From Hyaloraphidium curvatum (lineage: Eukaryota; Monoblepharomycota; Hyaloraphidiomycetes; Hyaloraphidiales; Hyaloraphidiaceae): a stretch of DNA of 64,000 nucleotides. The stretch lies in NCBI GenBank assembly GCA_025558095.1, contig JAIVFI010000003.1, positions 868,001 through 932,000 on the forward strand, given 5' to 3'. Shown piece after piece: positions 1-9,400 of the stretch (position 1 is its first letter; each line of letters starts with the position of its first letter). The notes beneath the pieces are model-generated. The model was given only the letters and a program-made list of their open reading frames with translations, did no database searches and had not been told where the DNA came from. A program made the position numbers and the translations under genes.

Positions 1-1284
1 GCCTGCTCCTCGAGCTCCACCGCCGCGGCCTTCTTCCCGCGCGCGAGGTCGGCCGCCGAGGGCCCCTTGCCCGCGGCCTTGATGGCCGCCACGGCGCCCT
101 CGACCGCCCCCCGCACCGCGGCGGCGTCGTCGGCGACGACCGAGATGCCAAACAGCCCCGTGTCGGAGTAGCTCGCGCTCACGGCCTCGACCGTGACGCC
201 CTTGCCCGACAGCTTCGCGAACGGCGCGGCGGCCGACCCCGACGGCACGGCGTACTTGACCCTCGGCGCGCCCGAGCCCAGGATGCCCTTGAGCACCAGC
301 GCCGCTGCGTGGTCGGCGGTGCCGAACGGCACGCCCTCGGTGGCGACGACGTAGCGCGACGGCCCGGGGGCCTCGATGCGGGCTTCGCCGCCGTGGTAGC
401 TCGATGCGGCCTGCGCGGGCGCGCCCGAGCCGAGGTCCGCCCCGCGGAGCACGGCGTCGACCAGCGAGACGAGGTCCTCGTGGTCCACGCCGGCGCCGAC
501 GACGGCGAGGTTCTCGGGGCCGGCGGTCTTGGCGAGGTACTCGAGCACCTTGGTGCGCGTGATCTTCTTTGCGCTCTCGGGGGCGGCGAACAGCGAGTTG
601 CCCAGGCCGCCGCGGAAGGCGGTGCGGTGCAGCGCGTCGGCGACCACCGTGGCGGGGTCCGCGAGGGCGGCCTGGGTCTCGGCGGCCACGTCCGCGGCCA
701 CGTCGGCGAACTGGTGGCGCACCATCAGGTTGGCGAGCACCTGCGAGAGCAGGTTCGGGACCACGTCGACGCTGTGCACAACAAGCGGGTGAGCGGGATC
801 GCGGGGGCGGGGGGCGGGGCGACGCACAGGTTGTCGCGGAGGAAGTCTGTGCCGACGACGATGTACTCGCGGGTCAGGGCGGCGTACGGGTAGTTGCCCA
901 TGAGCTCGGCCTCGCGGGCCTGGCGCAGCGCGGTGCCCTCTGCGGTGTCCTGCGCGAGCATTGCAGGGAGGCGTCAAATTGGGAGCGAGGCGCGCGGATG
1001 GCCCCGCCCACCTTGAAGGTGTAGTCCTTCAGGAAGTGCGACACGCCGGGCGCATCCTTCGGCTCGAAGCGCGAGCCGGCCTTGAGCACCACGGCGACCG
1101 AGCTGGATGGGCCGGGCAGGTCGAGCGTGGCGACGGTGACGCCGCCGGCCTTGGAGACGGCCTTGGGCGCGGCGGCGGCGGCGGCGGGCTGCGCGCGCTT
1201 GATGTTGACCACCAGCGGCGAGCGGGAGGAGGGCAGCACCGCGTAGCCGCGCTTTGCGACCAATTGGGCCGCGTGCCGCTGCAT
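1..1284 (-). CDS. QCR2: Cytochrome bc1 complex core subunit 2 (partial, 3' end missing)
   Basis: Core protein 2 of mitochondrial respiratory complex III, a non-proteolytic M16-peptidase-fold subunit on the matrix side of the inner membrane. Exons read 1284-1012, 949-828 and 771-1, joined by 62- and 56-nt GT-AG introns with frame kept. About 388 residues are visible and no stop is reached, so the C-terminus lies off the left edge. The N-terminus is a typical matrix presequence (Arg/Ala-rich, no acidic residues in about the first 25). Family landmarks are the early GVSHFLKDYTFK segment, the R-EAEL-GNYPY-A--TREYIV block after intron 1, and an Ala/Gly-rich second half. No HxxEH zinc site is seen, as expected for a core protein. 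It is divergent from the RING gene, about 350 bp apart. Confidence 0.9.
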
Positions 1285-1631
1285 CGTCGCGGATGGGAAG
1301 GAGGTGGCGCACAGAGCAGGAGGAGGGTTAGGAGAAAACGCTATGTATGCGGGAGGGCCGCGGCAGGGCCGCGGGCGCCAAGGTTAGAGCCCAACTAGGG
1401 AAAATCGCGCGAAACAAGCTCCGCTCGACCCCCGAATCCAACGGGTTTCCGGGCCCGCCACGGCGTCCGCACTGCGTGGGGTGGGCTACCGCGGTGCAGC
1501 TTAGCTCGCGGAGTGGCCGGCCGGGGTCCGTCAGCGGGATCCGCAGCGTGCGCGCCCGCATGCCGCGGCCGCGTGACAGGCGCATGCATTGCGGCGCGCG
1601 GGTCGGCACGCACACCGGCAACGGCGCCGCC

Positions 1632-3089
1632 ATGCGCGGGGCGTGCGTCGGCGGTGCGCGGGAGGGCGGCAGGCGCGACAGGGCGCCGCGCGGGGCCGCC
1701 GGACGCACCGCGCTGCCGCCGCCGGCGGGGCTCCGAACGCTGCTGCTGCTCGCCCTGCTGGCCGCCGGCGGCCGCTCCTCCACCGTTCCGACCCTTCTCC
1801 ACGAGAGCCCGCGGCACGCGGCCCCGAGTGCCGCCCAGCCCGCCCCGCGCGGACCCCGGTCGCCCCCCGCTTGGCCGGACGCGCAGGCGGAGCCGCCCCT
1901 CCCTCCACCGCCGCCGGCCTGCGCGACCCGCTTCCGCACCGCGTCGGCGCACCTCGCCGCATACGCGCCCCCCGCGGACCCGCCGTTCGACACCCCTTCG
2001 TTCCCAGACCCGAGGGACGTCGTGGCTGCCTCCCGCGCCTCGCGCCAGCCCCCGCTGACAGTCTCGCCCGCCCTCTTCGGCTACTGCATGGAACCGGGCC
2101 TGCCGGTGTGGGGCTCGCTGGTGAGCTTCCTGGGCGCCGCGGACGGCTGCCGCCCGCTCCCCCTGCGCGCCGAACCGGGTCCGCCGCGGATCGCCGTCCT
2201 TGGGAGGGGCAACTGCTCGTTCGCGGCCAAAGCGTCCAGGTGCGCCGCGGCGGGGTACGGCGGCATGCTGGTGTTGGACCGCGGGCCGGCGGCGGACGGC
2301 AGGGAGGGGTACCTGTTCATGGACACGGACGGCCGCGGTGTGCCGGACCCGGGGATCGCGGCGGCGCTCGCGCAGGACGACGCCGCGGAGCGGATCGAGG
2401 AGCAGCTCATGCTGGCAGCGGCGACGGAGACGGAGCTGGCCGTCGTCTTCTTCCTGGACCCGCACAACCCTCCACGCCAGACTCGCCGCCCGGAATCCCC
2501 CTGGCCACCCTCTGACAACCCTCCCCCCCCGCGAGACCGCTCCTTCCCCCCCTCCGACACCTTCTGGCCCCCCTCTCACCCACCCCGCCGGCGCTCCCCC
2601 CCTTTCGCCCTCGCCTCGGCCCTCCTCCCCCTCGTCACCCTCCTCTCCGCCTTCACCTCCCTCCTCTCCCTCGCCCTCCTCCTGCTCGCCGCCGCCCGCA
2701 CGTACCGCCGCACGGGGACCCTCGACGCCGACGCCCTCATCGAGGAGTTCGAATCCGCCGCCTCCCGCGCCCTCCGCGGCCCCGCGATGCGCGGCATGTC
2801 CGGCCTCCACCGGCTCCCGCTCCGCCCGCACCCGGGCGGCGACTCCGGCGCCGAGGGATGCCCCATCTGCCTGGACGACTACCCCCCCTCTTCCCTCGTC
2901 CGCGAGCTCCCCTGCGGCCACTTTTTCCACGCCGCGTGCGTCGACCCGTGGCTCGCGGAGCGCAACGGCGTGTGCCCGTGCTGCAAGGCCGACGTGGAGG
3001 GGATGCTCGAGGCCCACGGGAGGGGGCTGGGGTGGAGGGGGAAGGTGGGGGGATGGTGGAGGGAGGTCAGGAGGACGTGGACGGTTTGA
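1632..3089 (+). CDS. PA-TM-RING type E3 ubiquitin ligase
   Basis: Single-exon gene, about 485 residues from the ATG at 1632. In-frame ATGs at 1347, 1560 and 1584 would crowd the divergent QCR2 start. Order of parts: a hydrophobic Leu-rich stretch near residues 36-49 that could be a signal peptide or anchor; a protease-associated-like segment around 186-220 (IAVLGRGNCSF-AKA); a Pro-rich linker; a transmembrane helix around 325-355; and a RING-H2 finger around 410-452 (CPIC, then CGHFFHAAC, then CPCC). This is the architecture of RNF13/RNF167-like ligases of the endosomal and vacuolar membranes, which ubiquitinate membrane cargo. The substrate cannot be read. The start codon is the least certain part. 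Confidence 0.82.
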   Translation: MRGACVGGAREGGRRDRAPRGAAGRTALPPPAGLRTLLLLALLAAGGRSSTVPTLLHESPRHAAPSAAQPAPRGPRSPPAWPDAQAEPPLPPPPPACATRFRTASAHLAAYAPPADPPFDTPSFPDPRDVVAASRASRQPPLTVSPALFGYCMEPGLPVWGSLVSFLGAADGCRPLPLRAEPGPPRIAVLGRGNCSFAAKASRCAAAGYGGMLVLDRGPAADGREGYLFMDTDGRGVPDPGIAAALAQDDAAERIEEQLMLAAATETELAVVFFLDPHNPPRQTRRPESPWPPSDNPPPPRDRSFPPSDTFWPPSHPPRRRSPPFALASALLPLVTLLSAFTSLLSLALLLLAAARTYRRTGTLDADALIEEFESAASRALRGPAMRGMSGLHRLPLRPHPGGDSGAEGCPICLDDYPPSSLVRELPCGHFFHAACVDPWLAERNGVCPCCKADVEGMLEAHGRGLGWRGKVGGWWREVRRTWTV

Positions 3090-3165
3090 CGTGATGGGGG
3101 GTCTGCGTCGCGCTTCGCAAGCTTCGTCGATTGGCACTCTAGCATACATTCGATACCACGCGCCG

Positions 3166-4161
3166 TCAATCGCCGTCCTGTGGTGCCGGTGCCGGTGCAG
3201 CGACCGGACGAGCGGGTCGGGATTTCGCCCTGGGTCGCCGCGCGTGCGGGGGGGCGTCGCCGTCCGGGCCGCTTTTCGCAATCCGCGGGGCCGTCGCGTC
3301 GGAATCTCCGCCGTGCACGGCCTCCCCTGCATCCTCGGTCCGCGGATCGGAGGAGTCAGTCGGTGACGGCGCGCCCGCCTCGTCCGCGGCCGGCCTCTCC
3401 GCCGGCTCCACACCCGAAGCTCCTCCCACGCCGGTCTTCCGCGGCGGCGCATTTTTCGGTCCCGGGCCGATCCGTCCTTTGGGGGCGGCAGATCGCAACG
3501 GCGCGGCGGGAGGCGGTATCCGTGGCTTCGGCTCCGGCGATGCCGGTTCGGCGTCCGCGTCTTTCGCGTCCGCCGCGGATTCCGCGCCACCGCCGTCCGC
3601 AGCTTTCGCAACCCCGTCCGCGCGGCCGGAAACTCCATCCTCCGAAGATCCGGGATCGTCCCTCGTCGCGTCCGGATCCGGAAACGCCTCCGCGTCCGCA
3701 CCGTCCCCCTCCTCACCATCCCCCGGCCCAGCCCTCAGCCTCTCGCTCCACCCCGGCCCCACCTTATCCCCCCACCCTTCCCCACCGTCCCCCGTCCAAC
3801 CCGCCCTCACATGCCCGTGCAGCGCCCCCGTCGGCATCCCCGCGCCCCCTTCCACCCCGCCCCCCGCGCCCACGTTCCTCAACCGCTCCGCTATGTCCCT
3901 CTCCAGCTCCCCGGGGTCGAACTGCGGCACGAACATCCCCGGCCCGCCGTCGTTGCCCGACGGCGGCCGCGCTTTCCGCAGCAAGGCGTCGATCCTGTCC
4001 CTCTCCGCGCGCTCCTCCCGGGATTCGAGGCGGCCCGAGGGCAGCCTGCGCCGGGGGAGCCGCCGCGGGGGGGTGAGGATGTACAGGACGAGGAGGAGGA
4101 TGAGGCATAGGAGGAGGGGCTGCAGGCGGCGGCGGAGGGCGAGGGGGAGGTCCTTGGGCAT
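3166..4161 (-). CDS. Hypothetical single-pass membrane protein with a disordered tail
   Basis: Intronless, 331 residues. A short basic N-terminus is followed by one strong transmembrane segment (about residues 13-30, Leu/Ile-rich), then an Arg-rich patch. The long remainder is low-complexity Gly/Asp/Glu/Pro/Ala and looks disordered. The positive-inside pattern suggests a type II protein whose tail lies in the lumen or outside the cell. A short charged segment around residues 45-95 (EERAERDRIDALL and LERDIAERLR) could form helices. I recognise no family. The gene converges on the RING gene with a gap of about 75 bp. The composition could come from GC-rich drift, but the Met-basic-TM start and the uninterrupted frame support a real gene. 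Confidence 0.5.
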   Translation of the reverse strand: MPKDLPLALRRRLQPLLLCLILLLVLYILTPPRRLPRRRLPSGRLESREERAERDRIDALLRKARPPSGNDGGPGMFVPQFDPGELERDIAERLRNVGAGGGVEGGAGMPTGALHGHVRAGWTGDGGEGWGDKVGPGWSERLRAGPGDGEEGDGADAEAFPDPDATRDDPGSSEDGVSGRADGVAKAADGGGAESAADAKDADAEPASPEPKPRIPPPAAPLRSAAPKGRIGPGPKNAPPRKTGVGGASGVEPAERPAADEAGAPSPTDSSDPRTEDAGEAVHGGDSDATAPRIAKSGPDGDAPPHARRPRAKSRPARPVAAPAPAPQDGD

Positions 4162-4443
4162 CGCGGGACCGAGGTTGCGGGGAAGGAGCGGGAGACGCGG
4201 GGGGCAGCCGCCCGGCGGGGATCCGCGAGAAGAGATATCAGGGAATCAAAATCGCGCTTCCATTTCGGAGATTCGCGGCCGCGGAGGGCCGCAGCGGTCG
4301 GAGTGTCTTGCGGGAGCGGACGCGGAGCGATCACGCGACGCGGGAAACGTTCTGCCGGCAGCCAGCACGGAGGACGCCTTGCCGCCTTTGGTGGCATTCC
4401 GGACATTGTCTGCTTTCTGCCAGCCGCCGTGCCGCCCTTCCCC

Positions 4444-4924
4444 ATGGCGGACGGCAAGCCCGCCGACAAGGCAAAGGACGCCGACCGCGCCGCGCACCTC
4501 AACATCTTCTCGGACGACGGCTCGTTCCTGGAGCGCTTCAAGCTGCTCAAGGGCGAGGAGGACGCGAAGAAGAAGAACGAGGCGTCGCTTAGGAGGTGGG
4601 CGGGCCGCCGGGGGGCGAGATCGAGTGTCGCTGACGGGCGTTCCACGCGTTTCTCCTTCTGTCCAGGAAACGGGATTGGGAAGAGGCGCTGGTGCGTGCT
4701 GGCTCCATCTCTCGACAGCGTTTTCTGACGCGATTCGCCCCACGGTTCCGCAGAAGAACCGCAAGAAGCGGGCCAAGAAGGCGGACGACGCCGACGGCCC
4801 TTCGGGCGGCACAAAGGCCGCGGACGGCGACACCAAGGCGGCGCCGTACGTCAAGATGGTCAGCGACGCCGAGAAGCTGGCGGCCAAGGAGGCGGGATCG
4901 GGGGTGCGGCCTCTAATGCGATGA
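4444..4924 (+). CDS. Small Lys-rich protein containing a 25-nt microexon
   Basis: Exons 4444-4595, 4667-4691 and 4754-4924 encode 115 residues. The middle exon is only 25 nt; both introns are canonical (GTGGGC and GTGCGT donors, CAG acceptors) and the phases close. The protein has an SFLERFKLLKG motif, a Lys/Arg-rich helix spanning the microexon (KKKNEASLRRKRDWEEALK) and basic NRKKRAKK-type segments that look like nuclear localisation signals. The SFLxRFK motif recalls the telomerase RNA component interacting RNase (TRIR) family, but that is a weak resemblance. The role is unknown; nuclear RNA association is only a guess. It converges on SEN54, with 23 bp between stop codons. Confidence 0.6.
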
Positions 4925-4947
4925 CGCCCGCGGGGCCACGCGCGGGG

Positions 4948-6258
4948 TCACTTTGGCGCCGGTGCGGCCGGCGCCGCAACCTGCGGGCCGCGCTTGACGA
5001 CGCCCTTGGCGGCCTGCTTTTCGACCTTCACCGGCGCGCTGTCGAGCCCGATGAAGGAGACGTTGCCGCCGTCGACGAGGGCCACCACCGTGCGGGCCTT
5101 GTCGCCCTCGCGGCGGCGGGAGAGGAGGCTGCGGACGTCGCGCAGCGAGAGCGCGCCCGACGATGGTCTGCTTGGAGGGGTCGGTCAACGGAGGGGCGGA
5201 CGGAGGGGCCGGAGGATACCCACTTGACGACGGCGACGTGGTAGTCCGGCGGGCCGGGGTCCTTCCGGCGGAAGGGCGTGCTGGGTTTGTACACGTCGAA
5301 GGTTGGCAACATGGCCGGGGGTTCGGAATCTTGCCCCGAAGGGGGATCGCCCGTGAACCGCGGGACGATCTGCAGCTGCGGATACACGCTCTGCGGCGCT
5401 GTTCCAAAGTCAGCATCCCCGGCTGCGGCAGCAGAAGATTCGCCGGCGCTTACTTCGCGGCCGGAAGAAGCTCCCCAAAAGAGTCGTCAGCCTCCCGTAC
5501 AGCCATGTCCACAGCTTCCAGGCGCGCGCGACTACATCAATCCAATGCCGCCTCAGAATGAGTCCGTTGCTCTGGTCCGCCCGCGCCGCGGAAGCGGGCA
5601 CCAACGCGCCCTCCGATCGCGGCTGATGCCGCCTGACGACGTACCCCAGCCTCTTGAGGTACCCGTAGACCGCAAACTCCTCCAGCGTCAGCCTCTTCTC
5701 CCCCCCCTCCCCCCCCTTTCCCCCAAACACGATCGAATACGCCTGCTGCATCGACACCGGCGCGCCCCCGGACGTGAGCACCAGCGCGTTCTGCTCCATC
5801 AGGTACAGCGTCTCCTCGGGGAGCAGCATCGTCACCGGGCCCGCCGAGGTGCCGGCCGACTTGAGGTGGTTGCCCCGGGGTTCCGAGACGGAGGAGACGC
5901 CGTACGGGGTTTCGAGCTTGGCGTGCATGGCCTGCTTGCTGTACGGATCGCGGCGGGGCGTTGGTACGTTGGGTTCCCGAGGGTGGAGAGGCAGGTGCTC
6001 ACGCGGAAACGACCCGATCCTCCTCCAGCACGAGCTTCAAACTCCGCAGCGACGTCTCCAGCGCGTCGCCCTCCGTTTGGACCTCCTCCACGGCGTCGGC
6101 GGCGGTCCCGCGGAGGAGGTTGCTCGGATCCCTGAGCCGAGCGTGAGTGGGACGTGTTGGGGCGTGTAAGCCCAGGCCCACCGCGATTTGTTGGTAAAGA
6201 GCACCGAGTAGTCGACGGCCAGGTCATCTTCGTCCTCGGATTCCTGGGGTTTCGCCAT
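4948..6258 (-). CDS. SEN54: tRNA-splicing endonuclease subunit Sen54
   Basis: Structural subunit of the tRNA intron endonuclease, which pairs with the catalytic Sen2. Exons 6258-6182, 6131-6003, 5938-5454, 5398-5224 and 5167-4948 (introns 50, 64, 55 and 56 nt) give 361 residues. The N-terminal tRNA_int_endo_N2-type domain is clear: YLMEQNALVL, then a QAYSI segment, then LTLEEFAVYGYLKRLGYVV. The C-terminal domain holds FDVYKPSTPFRRKDPGPPDYHV and ends in a strand-rich VVALVDGGNVSFIGLD block. Intron 3 has two in-frame acceptors; I chose the one giving 55 nt because the other gives 31 nt. An in-frame ATG at 6285 is possible, but MAKPQ at 6258 is simpler. The stop of the giant gene at 6410 lies 151 bp upstream of this start, on the same strand. 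Confidence 0.9.
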
Positions 6259-6375
6259 CTTTGCGAACGTCGAGGTCGTTAACAATACAACAAAGAAAGG
6301 AGACTAGGGAAATCCCTCGAGATACCCCGCATCCCCCGAAACCCTGAAGACAATAGCCCGGCAAACGGGCCCCAA

Positions 6376-6387
6376 GGCCTTTCGGCC
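6376..6387 (-). other. GNRA-tetraloop hairpin just 3' of the TnpB/Fanzor-like stop codon
   Basis: On the minus strand this reads GGCCGAAAGGCC, a perfect 4-bp stem closed by a GAAA tetraloop. It starts 23 nt after the stop codon (6412-6410) of the giant gene, in the G-rich 150-nt spacer before SEN54. In TnpB and Fanzor loci the guide (omega) RNA overlaps or follows the 3' end of the nuclease gene, so this is where such an RNA would be sought. The stem is short and could arise by chance in GC-rich DNA. Confidence 0.3.
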
Positions 6388-6409
6388 ACCTTACAAAACC
6401 CCCCATCCC

Positions 6410-9400
6410 TCACTCGACCTCGACGCAGAAGCCGCGAGGCCGCCTCCCCCCCATCACGCACTCGTAAGCCAGGAGGTAGAACATGTTGAGGGACGCCGAA
6501 ACGTCCCGGTTCCACATCACGTGGCATAACCAGCACTCTGCGCGGCAAGATGCAGAAGGTTAGCTCGCGACTCTGGGCGGAAATGACGTGCGATGCCCAC
6601 TCTTGACCCCCCAGACGTACTTCCGCCTCTCGACAAAGCGCGACATGGCCATGGTCAGCTTCGTCTCCTGTGCGACAATGCGACGTGAGCAGGCGTCGCG
6701 CCCGAGAGAGCTCATCCCTTCCCCACCTTGCACGAATAGCACATCATGGAGGTGTGGTACTCCCGGACCGAGAACCACCAGAGGTACCGGATGAAGACGC
6801 CTCCGGCCCGGTCAACGCACCGAGGCGCGAGCGACAGGGCGCGGAAGGCGACGGAGAGCTGCGGCGGCGATCGCGATGAGAGGCGCCGCGGGAGACGCAT
6901 GCTCGCAGACGGCAACTCACGCGCATCAGAGGAGTGCTGGGGGTTCCTTTGACGTGGGGCCAAACGGCATCTCCCAGAGCGACAATCTGGGCCACGGCAA
7001 CCTTCACCACCACCTCCTTGACCGCCTCCCCTCCACCGTCCTTGTCGGGCGGCTTCTTCTTCCGCCGGAGCCTCGGCTCGTCGGCGATCTCCATGACCTG
7101 GACCCGGAACCGCTTGTCCGTCTTGGCCATCTCCTGGAGAGCCTCGGCGGCTTCGGCGGACACGCGCATGTAGAACGGTTCCGTGACCTCCTTGACCAGG
7201 TCCTGCAGGGCCGACTTGGCGTTCCGCGAAGTGCGCAGGTGCAGGTCCCTGTCGAGCGGGAAGCGGGATTGTGAGCGGAGCGGCGGTGCGTGGGCCAAGG
7301 CAGGTAGTTCACCTGAGGCGCGCCTGCTCGTAGAACTCTATAGAGAGAAAAGAAACGTGCTGTCAGACGACGGGTGGTGCGCAACGCGCGCGTGACTCGC
7401 CGGAAATCCACGGCCTCGAGTTGATGATGCACATGAGGCGGAGCATGAGCATGTCCGGATCCGTCGTCTTGGAAGTGGGGATGTTGGACTCGAAGAGCTT
7501 GAGCCCGATGTCCCGGATCTTGACGACGCGATCCCGCGGAGGAGGAGCTTCCACACCGGCCTGGGGCACGTCCGCGGACTCGGCATCCACGTCCATGCCC
7601 ATGGTCGATTTCTTGCCCTTGCCCCCCTTGCCGAGGCGCTCGGCCACCTCCACGGGAACGTAGGCGAACTGCAGGCGGCCGGCGGAGATCAGGGACACGG
7701 GAAAGAACAACGCGGCGATGGAGGCCAACCTTCATGACGTGCGCCTTCTTCCACTTCTCCGAGATCTTCTGGTACGTCACGAAGCCGGCGGCGCGGCGGT
7801 AGACGTCGAGCGGGATGGTGCAGACCGCGATGAAGGTGCCGTCGATGGTGTTCGGGAGGAGACCGAGCCCGCGGAAGAACTGCTGCTTGGTCGGCTCCTC
7901 GCCCGGCTTCTTCAGTCCCTCGTCGTTGACGTAGACGGGCTCGCAGTCGAAGTACGTCTTGGTGTAGTCCTTGAGCTTCTCGACCCTAACCCTCTCCTCC
8001 TCGGTCGCGTCCCGCAGCTTGGCGCGAGCCTGCTGCTCCTCGGTCGGCTTGCGGTGCTTCGGGAGCATCGACTTGTCGGGATTGCCGGGGTACCTCTCCG
8101 GCTTGTACCCCGCCATGGTGTCGGGGTGGGAGCCGAAGGGGAGCTTGGGCTTGGGGACCTCGGGCTTCTCGGGCCGCACGTTCCGGAACTGCGGCTGTCC
8201 GCCCTGGTCCCCGAGATCGAGCTCAAGACCGTAGCCGTCGGCGCGGGCCTTCATGCGCGCCACCATCTCCGAAGTCGCGAGCCGTTCTTTGCCGCTCACA
8301 TGCACGACCACCTCCCGGCCGCGGTGCGTCTTGGTCTCGCGCGAGACGTAGACGACCTTGGAGACGCCGTTCCTCTCGCAGTACAGGGTGGTCAGGCGAG
8401 GGTTGGGGTCTCGGACCTCGCCCGTCCGGTGGTCGATGACGACGTTCCTCTTGAGCATCGCCATCACCCCTTCATACTTGTCCTCGTTGAGTATGCGAAT
8501 CATGGTGGGGATCTCGCGCTGTCCGGCGTCGCCTCCGATCTTGTCCGGCTCGGCGAGTTTCGGGTAGTCGTTCAGCGCGTCGTTGAGGACCTCTGGAGGT
8601 TCAAGACGGATTAGAATAGGTAGAGTTGCGACCGAAACAAAACCTCACCGAGTCCCTCCTTGCACCTCTTCTTGTACGCCTCGTCCCGGAGCTTGAGCTT
8701 GTCGAGGTCGTTGGCGGCCTTGCGAGGTCCATCGAGCCATTTGCCGTCCGCATCCACCCGGTGCAGCGTTAGGTCCTTGAAGATGGGAACGGCGCACGTG
8801 GGGTCTGCGTACAGCCCCACGAACTCGCGCCGGACGCGGCCGCCTCCGTCAATCTCGTCCTGGAACTTGCTCATGTCGAACACGCTGCTGGAAAGGTGAC
8901 CAAAGTTGTGCACGAACAGGGTGGCCGCCGCGCTCTGATCGGCGTGGTTGATGGGGTTGACCTTGGCGCTGCAGAGCGACAAAGGTCAGCACGGGATCGG
9001 CGGCGATCAACAGCGTCGACATACCCCTTGAGGACCTGGAAGAGCGTCGACTTCGAGTAGTAGTGCATATGGGGGGAGATGCTGTACTCGGGGCCAAGCG
9101 GGTACTGCTTAGGGGGGCGCGGAGGAAGGCGAGGAAGCTTGGCGGGCTTCGGAGGTTCGGGAGGGGGCGTCTGCGCCGGCTTGGCGGGCTTGGCGGGCTT
9201 GCCGTCTTTGCCTGCCTTGCTGGCCTGGGGAGCCGGAGCCGGAAACGCCGGAGAGGAAGGAGGGGAAGGGGAAGGGGCGAAAGGAGCAGAGGATGAGGAA
9301 GAGGAGGAGGGAGAAGGAGGTCCTGCCGGGGCAGGGGCAGAGGCGATTGCAGCGCCGCCCGAGGGGCCGGCCGCCGCCGCAGCCGCCGTCTTGGCTGTCC

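Noticed and set aside
1395-3719. A 774-codon open frame antisense to the RING ligase gene
   Set aside because: It covers the RING gene and the following spacer on the other strand, is Arg/Pro/Gly-rich without any conserved motif, and is explained by the very high GC content, which removes stop codons.
4081-4145. GA-rich purine tract on the plus strand
   Set aside because: It is the codon-level reverse of the Leu-rich transmembrane segment and Arg-rich flank of the minus-strand membrane protein, so no separate regulatory role is needed.
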